Source of the DNA: Alphaproteobacteria bacterium
Lineage (GTDB): Bacteria > Pseudomonadota > Alphaproteobacteria > SHVV01
DNA: 62,995 nt
Assembly: GCA_016869275.1 (NCBI GenBank)
Contig: VGEO01000010.1
Location: 1-62,995, forward strand
Direction of reading: 5' to 3'
Of this stretch, positions 26,866 to 35,005 are shown in pieces (position 1 is the stretch's first letter; the number at the start of each line of letters is the position of its first letter). A model generated the notes under the pieces. It made no database searches and was not told the DNA's origin. It saw only the letters and a program-made list of their open reading frames with translations. The translations under genes and the position numbers were made by a program.

Positions 26866-27601
26866 AGTCGAAGGTCTCGTCGTCCGCTATGACAAGGCGA
26901 CACTGCTGGCCGGGGTTTCGCTCACCGTCGGTGCGACCGAGCTGATCGGTCTGGTCGGTCCCAACGGTGCCGGGAAATCGACGCTGCTGCGGGCGCTGTC
27001 CGGGCTCGTTCGGTGGGACGCCGACATGCGGCGTGGCGTCGGCGGCGACATCGTGGTCGAAGGCTCGATCACGTTCGCCGATGAGCCTATCGCCGAACTC
27101 GCGGCCCACACGATCCGCAGACGCGGCCTCGTCCTATGCCCCGAGCGACGACGGCCGTTCCGCGAGCTCACGGTCCTCGACAACCTCCTCGCCGGGGCCT
27201 ACCTCACGCGCGACCGCGCCGTCGTCGCGCGCAATCTCGACCGGGTTTTGACACTCTTTCCCCGACTTGGCGAGCGGCGCCGCCAGATCGCCGGCACTTT
27301 GTCGGGGGGCGAACAGCAGATGCTAGCCATCGCTCGCGCCCTGATGTACGAGGCGAAACTTCTCTGCATCGATGAACCGTCGCTCGGGCTGGCGCCGATC
27401 GTACGCGAAGAACTGTTCGCCGCCGTGGCAGCGATCCATCGCAGCGGCATCGCCGTGCTCCTGGTCGAACAGGAAGTCGGCAAGGTTTTCGCGATGGCCG
27501 ACCGCAACTACGTGCTCTCGCAAGGACGCGTCGTCGCCGAGGGCGCCGGCGCCGCGCTCCTCGCCGACGCCTCCTTGCGCGCGAGCTACCTCGGCCTCTA
27601 A
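26849..27601 (+). CDS. Branched-chain-type ABC ATPase, LivF-like
   Basis: 250-residue ATPase: Walker A GPNGAGKST, LVLCPERRRPFRELTVLDNLLAGAY (normal LivF Q-loop region, unlike the copy at 18384), signature LSGGEQQM, Walker B LLCIDEPSLGLAP and VLLVEQEV. I chose GTG 26849 (STLLEVEGL), which overlaps livG by 17 bases; a GTG ten codons earlier would overlap more. It completes the LivK-H-M-ligase-G-F operon. The next gene starts 35 bases later and may be cotranscribed. Confidence 0.92.
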   Translation: MSTLLEVEGLVVRYDKATLLAGVSLTVGATELIGLVGPNGAGKSTLLRALSGLVRWDADMRRGVGGDIVVEGSITFADEPIAELAAHTIRRRGLVLCPERRRPFRELTVLDNLLAGAYLTRDRAVVARNLDRVLTLFPRLGERRRQIAGTLSGGEQQMLAIARALMYEAKLLCIDEPSLGLAPIVREELFAAVAAIHRSGIAVLLVEQEVGKVFAMADRNYVLSQGRVVAEGAGAALLADASLRASYLGL

Positions 27602-27636
27602 AAGCGACCGTCGCGAGTCTAGAGCTAAGGAATGCC

Positions 27637-28710
27637 ATGACGACAGGAACGACTCCGCGCTATCGCGCCGCCGACCTACGTGCGTTCGCCGCGGCCCTCG
27701 CCCGCGCGGTCGGCTTGCCCGCCGATAAGGCGGCCACCATGGCCGCGATCCTGGTTGAGGCCGACATGATGGGCCGTTCGACCCACGGCATCGAGCATAT
27801 GGGGCATTGGTACCTGCCCGACCTCGAGCGCGACGTCATGACCAAGGCGGGCGATGTCGCGATCGTCGCCGACCACGGCGCGGCGCTGGCACTCGATGGC
27901 CGCTATCTGCCGGGGACCTGGACGGTGACGCGCGCGATGGCGTTGGGGTTCGAGCGGCTCGAACGGCACCCCGTCGTGACGATTGCGGTCCGCGACAGCC
28001 ACCACGTCGGCTTTCATGCCGCGTTCTTGCGCCGCGCGACCGAACGCGGCCTCGTCATGATACTCCTCGACACCAATCCCTATTTCGAGGCGGTGGCGCC
28101 GGCCAGCGGCATCAAGCCGGTGTTCTCGCCGACGCCGGTCGCGTACGGCTTTCCGACCGCGGGCGATCCGATCCTGGTCGACTTCGCGCTGGCCTCGACC
28201 AGTCTGACCTCGGTCGAGCGCGCCAATCGTCTGGGCGAGCGGCTCAAGGGGAAATGGCTGATCGACCATGAGGGCCGCGCCAGCGATGACCCCAAGGCAC
28301 TGCTCGGCCAACCCAAAGGTTCGATCCTGCCGCTGGGCGGCGCCGACCGCGGCCACAAGGGTTACGGTCTCTTCTTCATGGTGTATGCGCTCGCGGCCGG
28401 GCTCTCGGGATTCGGCACACCGGCGTCGCCCCGCGGTTTCGCGTCGGCCGTGTTCCTGCAGCTGATCGACCCGGCGCGCTTCGCCGGGCGCGCGGCGTTC
28501 GAACGCGAGATCGACGTCATCGTCGAAGCCTGCCACGCCAGTCCGGCCGCCCCCGGCGGCGAGCCGGTGCGCGTTCCGGGCGAGCGGGCGATGAAGACCT
28601 ACCGCGACTCGGAAGCGAACGGCGTTGCGCTGTTCCCGACCGTCTTGAAGACGCTCAAGCCGTGGGCGGAGAAGCTCAAGGTCGCGATACCGGCGCCGAT
28701 CTCGGGTTAA
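27637..28710 (+). CDS. Malate/L-lactate/ureidoglycolate dehydrogenase-family oxidoreductase (Ldh_2)
   Basis: 357-residue NAD(P)H-dependent dehydrogenase of the Ldh_2 (YlbC/ComC/sulfolactate dehydrogenase) family, which has its own fold and oxidises or reduces 2-hydroxy/2-oxo acids. Family motifs include LVEADMMGRSTHGIEHM (active-site S-x-H), RDSHHVGFHAAFLRRA, NPYFEAVAPA and GGADRGHKGYGL. ATG 27637 is preceded by AAGGAA. It follows LivF by 35 bases, so a 2-hydroxy acid may be an intermediate of the same catabolic route. It converges on an amidohydrolase gene. Confidence 0.88.
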   Translation: MTTGTTPRYRAADLRAFAAALARAVGLPADKAATMAAILVEADMMGRSTHGIEHMGHWYLPDLERDVMTKAGDVAIVADHGAALALDGRYLPGTWTVTRAMALGFERLERHPVVTIAVRDSHHVGFHAAFLRRATERGLVMILLDTNPYFEAVAPASGIKPVFSPTPVAYGFPTAGDPILVDFALASTSLTSVERANRLGERLKGKWLIDHEGRASDDPKALLGQPKGSILPLGGADRGHKGYGLFFMVYALAAGLSGFGTPASPRGFASAVFLQLIDPARFAGRAAFEREIDVIVEACHASPAAPGGEPVRVPGERAMKTYRDSEANGVALFPTVLKTLKPWAEKLKVAIPAPISG

Positions 28711-28716
28711 AGCCTT

Positions 28717-28770
28717 CCTCGTGCGTCATGGCCGGCGAGGGTTGCAGCGGGCCGGCCCGGCCCGACGAGG
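28717..28770. terminator. Possible bidirectional hairpin between convergent genes
   Basis: CCTCGT (28717-28722) can pair with ACGAGG (28765-28770), and a 12-bp palindrome CGGGCCGGCCCG occupies 28748-28759. It lies in the 65-base gap between two convergent stops. No T-run is present. Confidence 0.35.
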
Positions 28771-28775
28771 CAGTC

Positions 28776-29876
28776 TCAGTGAACGCCGAAGAGCTGCCGC
28801 ACGTTGTCGGCCAGGAGCCGCTGACGTTTGGGCCCCGGCACGCCTTCCAGCACCTGATCGACTTCGGCCTGGGCATCCTTGCCGATCGCGATCGAGTGCG
28901 GGAAGTCCGAGCCCCAGCACACCTGCGACTCGCCGATCAAGTCGAGGCCGTTCAGGCCGAACTTGTCGTCGATCAGGCCGTGCCAGACGCGCGTCCGCAT
29001 ATAGTCGCTCGCCGGCATCGCCAATTTGGGCAGCGACAGCCGGTCCGAGAACACGCCTTGCATCATGTCGACCCGCTTCATGAAGTGCGGGATCCACGAC
29101 AGCTCGAGTTCGCCGGTGATGACCTTGAGCCGCGGGAAGCGGTCGAAGATGGTGCCGAAGATGAACTCGTTCGCCAGCGTGTGCGGAATCTCTTCGTAGG
29201 TGAAGAGCAGGTTGTTGGGGCCGTTCTCCTGATCTTCCTTCTTATAGGCAAACAGCGGGTCGGGGATGCGCCCGGTGATGATGTGGAGCGTGATCGGAAT
29301 GCCGGCGTCCTGGCAGCGTGCCCAGAACGGATCGTAGACGCGGTCGCGGTAAGGCGGGCAGCCCTCGGGATAGACGGAGTGGATCATCGCCGTGCGCGCG
29401 CCCTTCTTCAACGTGCGATCGAGCTCCTTGAGCGCCCAGTCGACGTCATCCATCGGAATCGCCGCGACCGGCCACAGGCGGGTCAGATTGTAGGAGCAGA
29501 ACTCCAAGAGCCAATCGTTGTAGGCCATCGCCGCGGCCTGAACCATGGCGCGGTTCTCGGCCTGATTGGAGGCGTTCATGATCGGCAGCATCACGGTCGG
29601 GTTCATGACCTCGGCCGTGATCTTGGCGTCGGTCTGGAAACGCACGCGCTCGGCCGGGTCGTAGCCGGCCTTGGGCGTCCCGGCGGCCTGTGCTTCTTCC
29701 TCGTAACGCTTGAGCTTCCAGTACTGATTGCCGGTGAAGAAGAACCGCCCGGCTTCGCCGAAGCGTTCGTTGACGAGGCGCGGGGTCTTGTCGCCGAAGC
29801 GGTCGCCCAAAGCGTCCTGCCACAGCGTATAGGGCTCGAGCACGTGGGAATCGGCGGAGATGATGTCGTAAGCCAT
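28776..29876 (-). CDS. Amidohydrolase-2 family TIM-barrel metal-dependent hydrolase/decarboxylase B
   Basis: 366-residue COG2159 amidohydrolase related to the one at 13234-14379. It has the D-x-H metal motif (IISADSHVLEP), AYNDWLLEF, MIHSVYPEGCPPYRD, ITLHIITG, and CWGSDFPHSIAIG with the catalytic aspartate in SDFPH. Start ATG 29876 (MAYDIISADSHV) was preferred over one five codons upstream. It is 66 bases downstream of crcB on the same strand. Family reactions include decarboxylation of carboxymuconate semialdehydes and dihydroxybenzoates; the actual substrate is not evident. Confidence 0.87.
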   Translation of the reverse strand: MAYDIISADSHVLEPYTLWQDALGDRFGDKTPRLVNERFGEAGRFFFTGNQYWKLKRYEEEAQAAGTPKAGYDPAERVRFQTDAKITAEVMNPTVMLPIMNASNQAENRAMVQAAAMAYNDWLLEFCSYNLTRLWPVAAIPMDDVDWALKELDRTLKKGARTAMIHSVYPEGCPPYRDRVYDPFWARCQDAGIPITLHIITGRIPDPLFAYKKEDQENGPNNLLFTYEEIPHTLANEFIFGTIFDRFPRLKVITGELELSWIPHFMKRVDMMQGVFSDRLSLPKLAMPASDYMRTRVWHGLIDDKFGLNGLDLIGESQVCWGSDFPHSIAIGKDAQAEVDQVLEGVPGPKRQRLLADNVRQLFGVH

Positions 29877-29942
29877 CCTAGACCTCGTCAACGAAGGAAT
29901 GGCGCCACCGTAGCGCCGTTCTAGGCGGCGCTCAATCCGCGT

Positions 29943-30341
29943 TCAGTTCGCGCGCGCGTCGTTGATCGCTTGCGCGAGCCAGTAGCCTACCGCGACCGCG
30001 ATCAGGCACAGCGCGACCGACGCGGCGACGTTGGCGCCGGCCTTGGCCCAGGCGCCGTCGCGGAGCAGCCCGAGCGTCTGCAGGCTGAACGCCGAAAACG
30101 TGGTGTAGCCGCCCAAGAACCCGACGGCCGCGAATTGCTGCGCGTGATGGCCGAGCAGCGGCTTCCCGGTCGGCCCGACCAGCGCGATGAGGACCCCGAC
30201 CGCGAACGAACCGGCGACATTGACGAGCAGCGTCCCCCACGGGAAACCCGTGCCCCACAGCCGTGCCGCCCACTCGGCGCAAAAGAACCGCGCCATGCCG
30301 CCCAAGGCGCTGCCGAGGCCGACCCAAAGGTACGCGTGCAT
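29943..30341 (-). CDS. crcB: Fluoride exporter CrcB/Fluc
   Basis: 132-residue small membrane protein with four hydrophobic helices. The Fluc family motifs are all visible: GSALGGMARFFCAEW, GTLLVNVAGSFAVG (central asparagine) and GFLGGYTTFSAFS (phenylalanine box and central Na+ site). The protein dimerises in antiparallel fashion as a fluoride channel that prevents intracellular fluoride toxicity. I looked for a fluoride riboswitch upstream (30342-30460) and saw none. The gene is divergent from the binding-protein gene at 30543. Its presence beside aromatic genes could hint at fluoroaromatic exposure, but crcB is common and this is weak. Confidence 0.95.
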   Translation of the reverse strand: MHAYLWVGLGSALGGMARFFCAEWAARLWGTGFPWGTLLVNVAGSFAVGVLIALVGPTGKPLLGHHAQQFAAVGFLGGYTTFSAFSLQTLGLLRDGAWAKAGANVAASVALCLIAVAVGYWLAQAINDARAN

Positions 30342-30459
30342 CGCTCGATCCCCGCCTCCGTGCTTCCGGTTTTAGCGCGCTCGCGCGGCGATGGACAGCC
30401 GGTTCGCGCCGCCGGCGCCGGCCTTGCAATTCGCGAAAGCCGGCGCTTTAGTAGATCGA

Positions 30460-30520
30460 GGTCCGGTCTGTCGTCGCGGCTTGCGCCGCGCACCCGGACC
30501 ACCCGAGGCGGGAGCCTCGG
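30460..30520 (+). promoter_or_regulatory. Tandem hairpins in the leader of the NMT1-type binding-protein gene
   Basis: Hairpin 1: GGTCCGG (30460-30466) pairs with CCGGACC (30494-30500), with an inner stem GCGGC-ttgc-GCCGC (30476-30489). Hairpin 2: CCGAGGC-ggga-GCCTCGG (30503-30520), a perfect 7-bp stem. The ribosome-binding site (GGGAGGG, 30531-30537) follows closely. The upstream gene runs the other way, so these are not its terminator. A structured 5' leader with regulatory function is possible; no known riboswitch class fits. Confidence 0.45.
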
Positions 30521-30542
30521 CCAAACCGATGGGAGGGTTGCC

Positions 30543-31583
30543 ATGTTCAAGACGACGCTGACTTCGGCCGCCGCGTTGGCGTGCGCGCTGGCTCTGATAC
30601 CGCCGGCCGCGGCCGCGATTGCCGCCGATGGCGCCGCCTGCAAAGGCGGGCCGCTCGAAACCAAATCGATCACGGTGATGGCCGATTGGCTGCCATGGGC
30701 CTCGCAGGCCGGCATGTGGGAAGCGAAGCACAAGGGCATCTACACCGAGCTCGGCCTCGACGTCGACGTCAAGGCGCCGCCCAACCCGGCCGATCCGATC
30801 AAACTGGTCGCGGCCAAGCGCGTCCACTTCTCGATGACCTACGTGCCGGAAGTGATGCTCTCGCGCGAGCAACAGATTCCGATCGCCGCGGTCGGCGTGC
30901 TCATGCAGACGATCGATTCGGGCCTCTCGTTCCTACCCGACAAGAACCCGATCAAATCGGCCAAGGACCTCAAAGGCAAGACCCTCGGCGTCGGGCCCAA
31001 GGCCGACGCGCAGGCGTATCTGCGCACCCTGCTCGAGTCGGCGGGCTTGAAGCGCGAGGACGTCAAGGTGGTCGATCCCGGTTTCGCCCACGTGCAGATG
31101 ATCCAGGCCGAAAAGGTCGACGCGATCCACGCCCTCCGCTTCGGCGAGACCCGGGTGCTGACGCTGCGGCAGAAAAAGGAAAACAAACCCGACGCCGGCA
31201 TCTTGCTCTATCGCGACCACGGCGTGCCGGCGTTCCACTACATGCTGCTCGCCTCGAACGACGAGTGGGTCGCCAAGAACCCGAACGTGTCGTGCGCGTT
31301 CCTGAAGGGCACCATGCTCGGGCTGCAGTCGGCGATCAAGGATCCGACCTACGTCAACAAGTTCATCACCGACGCACGCCCCGGCGTCTACACGCTCGAA
31401 GAGAACACCGACCGCTGGGAGCAGACCCTGCCCCAGTGGAAGACCAAGGAAGGCAAAATGCTGCGCAACGACCCTGAACTCTGGAAGCAGGCGCAGGCGT
31501 GGGCGGTCAAGGTCAACCTGATCAAACCGACCACCGAGTCCTACGAGACCTACTTCACCAACGCCTACGTTCCCAAACAGTAG
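30543..31583 (+). CDS. ABC substrate-binding protein, NMT1/ThiY/SsuA-like
   Basis: 346-residue periplasmic protein of the NMT1/SsuA-like family. A signal peptide (TLTSAAALACALALIPPAAA) precedes the mature start near ITVMADWLPWASQAGMWEAKHKG. The pattern GIYTELGLDVDVK and the KSAKDLKGKTLGVGP hinge are typical. Family members bind pyrimidine thiamine precursors, sulfonates, nitrate or aromatic acids such as phthalate. GGGAGGG precedes the ATG, and two hairpins lie in the leader. A strong terminator-like hairpin follows the stop, so this gene should be expressed well above the permease. No ATPase gene is present in the cluster. Confidence 0.88.
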   Translation: MFKTTLTSAAALACALALIPPAAAAIAADGAACKGGPLETKSITVMADWLPWASQAGMWEAKHKGIYTELGLDVDVKAPPNPADPIKLVAAKRVHFSMTYVPEVMLSREQQIPIAAVGVLMQTIDSGLSFLPDKNPIKSAKDLKGKTLGVGPKADAQAYLRTLLESAGLKREDVKVVDPGFAHVQMIQAEKVDAIHALRFGETRVLTLRQKKENKPDAGILLYRDHGVPAFHYMLLASNDEWVAKNPNVSCAFLKGTMLGLQSAIKDPTYVNKFITDARPGVYTLEENTDRWEQTLPQWKTKEGKMLRNDPELWKQAQAWAVKVNLIKPTTESYETYFTNAYVPKQ

Positions 31584-31609
31584 GCCCGCGTCCGCGCGCC
31601 GCGATCGCC

Positions 31610-31644
31610 GATGGGGCCCGGTCCGCCGGGCCCCATCGAGTTTT
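31610..31644 (+). terminator. Strong intrinsic terminator/attenuator between binding-protein and permease genes
   Basis: GATGGGGCCCGG (31610-31621) pairs perfectly over 12 bp with CCGGGCCCCATC (31626-31637), loop TCCG, followed by GAG and TTTT (31641-31644). It lies 27 bases after the binding-protein stop and 39 before the permease start. Partial read-through would give more binding protein than permease. Confidence 0.85.
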
Positions 31645-31682
31645 CCGGCGCCTCCCATCGGTCAAGTTCCGCCCCGGTTTCG

Positions 31683-32513
31683 ATGTCCGATCCGCCGACC
31701 GCCCCGTCGACTGCCGGCCTGCCCCGGCCGCCCTCGCGCCTGCGCGCACGCTTTCACAAGAGCTGGCCGGCGGTCGCATTCGGCCTTTTGATTCTCCTGG
31801 TGTGGGAGAACGTCGAAACCTGGTTCGACATGAAGCCCTACATCCTGCCGCCGCCCTCGACGATCGCGGTGGTCGGATGGAACGGCTGGAGCACGATCTT
31901 CTGGCCAAACGCTCGGCAAACCCTGATCGAGATCGCGATCGGCTTTCCGCTCGCCTGGGCGATCGGCTTCGTCACCGCGACCGCGGTGTTCCACGTGAGC
32001 CTGCTGAGCCGCGGGCTGCTTCCCTACATCGTCATGTCGCAAGCGATCCCGACCATCGCCATGACTCCGATCTACATCATTTGGTTCGGCTTCAACATCG
32101 TTCCCAAGTTGATCGTGATCGTCACGATCTCGTTCTTCCCGCTGGTCATCAACACGCTCGCCGGCTACCGCTCGGTCGAGCACGACGCGCTCAATTTGAT
32201 GGAGTCGCTCGGCGCCTCGGAGAAAGACATCTTCATCAAGGTGCGCTTCCCGGCGGCGCTGCCCTACATCTTCACCGGCACCCGGCTGACCGCGGTGGTG
32301 ACGCCGATCGGCGCCTTCGTCGGCGAGTTCTTCGGCGCCGACATGGGGATCGCGCCGTTGATGCTGGCGATGTTGTCGGCGTTCAAGACCGCCGAGATGT
32401 TCATGGCCATCATCATGCTGGCCGGGATCGCGGTGAGCCTGTTTCTGATCGTCGTCATCATCGAACGGCTGGTGATTCCGTGGTATTTCATCGCCCGCGG
32501 CGAGAAAGAGTGA
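31683..32513 (+). CDS. ABC transporter permease, SsuC/TauC-like
   Basis: 276-residue inner-membrane protein of the BPD_transp_1 family with about six helices. Recognisable segments are ILLVWENVETWFDMKPYILPPPSTI, NARQTLIEIAIGFPLAWAIGFV and the EAA loop LMESLGASEKDIFIKVRFPAALPYIFTG. ATG 31683 is preferred because longer frames would start inside the terminator hairpin. It is the channel for the NMT1-type binding protein. The Rieske ferredoxin gene follows 50 bases later on the same strand, tying the transporter to ring-hydroxylating oxygenase function. Its ATPase partner must be elsewhere. Confidence 0.88.
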   Translation: MSDPPTAPSTAGLPRPPSRLRARFHKSWPAVAFGLLILLVWENVETWFDMKPYILPPPSTIAVVGWNGWSTIFWPNARQTLIEIAIGFPLAWAIGFVTATAVFHVSLLSRGLLPYIVMSQAIPTIAMTPIYIIWFGFNIVPKLIVIVTISFFPLVINTLAGYRSVEHDALNLMESLGASEKDIFIKVRFPAALPYIFTGTRLTAVVTPIGAFVGEFFGADMGIAPLMLAMLSAFKTAEMFMAIIMLAGIAVSLFLIVVIIERLVIPWYFIARGEKE

Positions 32514-32563
32514 CCGCGGTTCGGTTCGTCCGCACCATCGTTAGCAGCAAGGAGAGAGCGGTT

Positions 32564-32893
32564 ATGGCTGAGTGGCGGCGCGTGGCATCGGCGTCCGATG
32601 TGAAGGACGGCGAAGTGAAGCAGGTGGTGATCGAGGGCCACCCGCTCGGCATCTACCGGATCGAGGGCCAGTACTACGCCTGCGACGACATCTGCACCCA
32701 CGCCTTCGCGATCCTGTCGGAAGGCTATCTCGACGGCCACGCGATCGAATGCCCGTTGCACCAGGGCTGCTTCGACGTCCGCACCGGAAAGGCGCTGAAC
32801 GCGCCGGTCACCACCGACATCAAGACCTACCCGGTCAAGGTCGAGGGCAACGACCTCAAGGTCGAGTTCGCGCCGCCGGCGAAGAAGGCTTAG
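32564..32893 (+). CDS. Rieske [2Fe-2S] ferredoxin of a ring-hydroxylating dioxygenase
   Basis: 109-residue Rieske ferredoxin of the NagAb/BphA3 type. The cluster motif is C-T-H (DDICTHAFAIL) then C-P-L-H 16 residues later (IECPLHQGCFD). The C-terminal IKTYPVKVEGNDLKVEF strand pattern is standard. It passes electrons from a ferredoxin reductase to the oxygenase alpha subunit. An AGGAGAGAG site precedes ATG 32564. It is convergent with a ferredoxin-reductase gene across a hairpin, and the alpha/beta oxygenase genes lie 3-6 kb further on. Together they supply every component of a three-part dioxygenase. Confidence 0.93.
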   Translation: MAEWRRVASASDVKDGEVKQVVIEGHPLGIYRIEGQYYACDDICTHAFAILSEGYLDGHAIECPLHQGCFDVRTGKALNAPVTTDIKTYPVKVEGNDLKVEFAPPAKKA

Positions 32894-32925
32894 CCGGCGG
32901 ACCGCCGCCATTGGCGGAACGCCGG
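32894..32925. terminator. Bidirectional hairpin between ferredoxin and ferredoxin-reductase genes
   Basis: CCGGCG (32894-32899) pairs with CGCCGG (32920-32925) and CCGCC (32902-32906) with GGCGG (32913-32917), separated by a symmetric GA/AA internal loop. It begins directly after the ferredoxin stop and ends 13 bases from the convergent stop. Confidence 0.6.
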
Positions 32926-32938
32926 AAAGTGCGGCCGC

Positions 32939-34168
32939 CTACCGCTTCACCAGGTCCTGCATTCTAACGCCCGGGTCGGCGAGTTCGCCCGGCGTAAGCG
33001 GCGTACCCTTGGCGATCAACTGCCGCGCCGGGCGGATGTCGCGGGCGTTGTTGACGGCGTTGGCGGCGACCAGCTTGCCGCCGGCCAAGTAGAAGAGCGT
33101 GAAGCGGTTGGGATCGCCGCCGTCGCGCCGGACGACTTGATCCCAGGCGAGCGGCGCGCCCACCAGCTGCAAATTCAAGTCGTACTGGTCCGACCAGAAC
33201 CACGGCACCTCGGCGTACGGCGCAGGTTGGCCGATCATGGCCTTGGCCGCGGCGATCGCCTGGTTCTGCGCGTTCTGCCAGGACTCGAGCCGCACATAAC
33301 GGCCGAGCAGCGGGTTCCAGTGGTTGGTGACATCGCCGGCGGCATAGATGTCGGGGTCAGAGGTCGCCCCGAACTCATCGACCTTGACGCCGTTTTCGAT
33401 GCCGAGCCCGGCCGCCGCCGCGAGCGCGGTGTCGGGCGCGATACCGACGCCGATCACGACGATGTCGGCCGCGATCGTTTCGCCGGTCGACAGCCGGACC
33501 GCGCGCACCGCATGGTCGCCCTCGATCGCCGCGACCGTGGTCTGGGTGCGGATCTGGACGCCGTGGCCGCGGTGGATCGCCGCGAAATAGGCGCTCAATT
33601 CCGGCGCCACCACCCGGTTCATGATGCGATCGGCGACCTCGACCACGATCGCAGCGGCGCCGCGCTTGCGCGCGCTCGCCGCGACCTCGAGCCCGATATA
33701 GCCACCGCCGATCACGACGATAGTCGCAGCCGGCGTCAAGCGTTCGCGGATCGAGAGCGTATCGGCGATGGTACGGAGATAGAAAACGCCCGCCAGATCG
33801 GCGCTGGGAAGCGGGAGCTTGCGCACGACCGCACCGGTCGCGAGCAAAAGCTTGTCGTAGGCGAGGCCGCTCCCGTCGCTCAAGCCGACGCCCTTGCCGG
33901 CGCGGTCGATCGCGGCGACACGAATACCGGGCTTGAGCGCGATGTCGCGTTCGGCGAAGACGCCGCCGCCCCGCAGATAAGTCGATTCGATGCTCGCCTC
34001 GCCCAGCAGCAACGCCTTCGAGAGCGGCGGGCGCTCGTAGGGCGGGTAGGGCTCATCGCCGACGATCGTGACCGGCCCCTGGTAGCCCCCCTCGCGGAGC
34101 GCGATCGCGCCCTCGCCGCCGGCCTGCCCGCCGCCGACGATAACAACCCCGGCTTTCGCCGCCGTCAC
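32939..34168 (-). CDS. NADH:ferredoxin reductase, BphA4/NagAa-type flavoprotein
   Basis: 409-residue FAD-dependent pyridine nucleotide oxidoreductase. The N-terminal FAD site is VIVGGGQAGGEGAIALREGG, followed by the class motif PYPPYERPPLSKALLLGE; the NAD site is VVIGGGYIGLEVAASARKRG; DIYAAGDVTNH is the second FAD contact. The C-terminal domain (WFWSDQYDLNLQLVG) is typical of dioxygenase ferredoxin reductases. Translation starts at GTG 34168, overlapping the hydrolase stop by four bases. It would oxidise NADH and reduce the Rieske ferredoxin encoded convergently at 32564. Last gene of the alpha2-alpha1-beta-Rid-hydrolase-reductase unit. Confidence 0.92.
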   Translation of the reverse strand: MTAAKAGVVIVGGGQAGGEGAIALREGGYQGPVTIVGDEPYPPYERPPLSKALLLGEASIESTYLRGGGVFAERDIALKPGIRVAAIDRAGKGVGLSDGSGLAYDKLLLATGAVVRKLPLPSADLAGVFYLRTIADTLSIRERLTPAATIVVIGGGYIGLEVAASARKRGAAAIVVEVADRIMNRVVAPELSAYFAAIHRGHGVQIRTQTTVAAIEGDHAVRAVRLSTGETIAADIVVIGVGIAPDTALAAAAGLGIENGVKVDEFGATSDPDIYAAGDVTNHWNPLLGRYVRLESWQNAQNQAIAAAKAMIGQPAPYAEVPWFWSDQYDLNLQLVGAPLAWDQVVRRDGGDPNRFTLFYLAGGKLVAANAVNNARDIRPARQLIAKGTPLTPGELADPGVRMQDLVKR

Positions 34169-34983
34169 TTGATCGTCTTGGCGAAGTCGAGCACCGCTCT
34201 GTTGAATTCGTCCGGCTTTTCGAGATAAGGCGCGTGTGCCGCTTCCTGCATCTCGACCAGCGGCGGGTTGCCGAGCACGGTCTTGGCTTTGCGCCCGACC
34301 TCGACCGGAACGGCACGGTCGGCGACGCCCCAGATCAAGAGGATCGGCGGCTTGTTCGGCATCGAGCCGAGCTTGTCGCCGATGGCGTCCGTGTCGACCG
34401 ACTGGCGGAACCACTCGGAGAGCTTGGCGAAGGCTTCGGCGGCGCCCGGCGAATTGTTGATCCGGAATTCCTCGTCGACCCATTCGCCGGTGACCAAGCG
34501 CTTGGCGTCGTAGACGAGCCCGTTCAACTTGCCGACGATGCCTTGGCGCGTGAGGTCCTTGACCCGCTCCGAGATCGCGTTCCTCACCTCGGGCCCGAGC
34601 TCGAACAGCCCGGTCGCGCCGACCAGAATGAGGGCGCGGATGAGCTCCGGGTGACGGTAGCCGACGGTCGCCGAGGTGTGGCCGCCCAACGAAGTGCCGA
34701 CCAGGATCACCTTCTTGTGCGGCAGCGATCGGATGAAGTCGGCGACGAAGCCGGCGAAGCCGGGCGCGCCGTAGGCGAAGTTGGGGCCCTTCGAGGCGAA
34801 GCCGTGACCCGGCATGTCGAGGGCGTAGACATGGTACCCGGCCTTGGCGAATACCGGGATGTTGTGGCGCCAACGGTCGCAGCGCGCGCCGGCGCCGTGC
34901 ACCAGCACCATGGCGTTGTCGCCGGCGCCGTCCTCGATCACGCGGGTGACGAGGCTGCCGACGCCATAGGGATAAAACTTCAT
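34165..34983 (-). CDS. Alpha/beta hydrolase (meta-cleavage-product hydrolase-like) B
   Basis: 272-residue alpha/beta hydrolase with nucleophile GTSLGGH, acid WGVADRAVP and histidine AAHAPYLEKP; the oxyanion segment is LVHGAGARCDRW. The pattern fits C-C bond hydrolases of aromatic meta-cleavage pathways or related esterases. It overlaps the ferredoxin reductase by four bases and follows the Rid-family gene by 22 bases, inside the dioxygenase operon. That context makes hydrolysis of a ring-cleavage product the leading hypothesis. It differs clearly from the hydrolase at 17503, so the two probably have different substrates. Confidence 0.87.
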   Translation of the reverse strand: MKFYPYGVGSLVTRVIEDGAGDNAMVLVHGAGARCDRWRHNIPVFAKAGYHVYALDMPGHGFASKGPNFAYGAPGFAGFVADFIRSLPHKKVILVGTSLGGHTSATVGYRHPELIRALILVGATGLFELGPEVRNAISERVKDLTRQGIVGKLNGLVYDAKRLVTGEWVDEEFRINNSPGAAEAFAKLSEWFRQSVDTDAIGDKLGSMPNKPPILLIWGVADRAVPVEVGRKAKTVLGNPPLVEMQEAAHAPYLEKPDEFNRAVLDFAKTIK

Positions 34984-35005
34984 GGGATCCTCCTCGCGTC
35001 TTTTC

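Noticed and set aside
30342-30459. Fluoride riboswitch ahead of crcB
   Set aside because: I read the minus-strand leader and could not find the conserved fluoride-riboswitch core; only ordinary GC-rich sequence is visible.
30460-30520. TPP riboswitch in the leader of the NMT1/ThiY-like gene
   Set aside because: The conserved CUGAGA and related TPP-aptamer segments are absent; the hairpins are simple stem-loops.
31499-32893. A 464-codon frame covering the permease and ferredoxin genes as a fusion protein
   Set aside because: Only the last 109 codons (Rieske ferredoxin) are real; the earlier part is out of frame with the permease encoded at 31683-32513.
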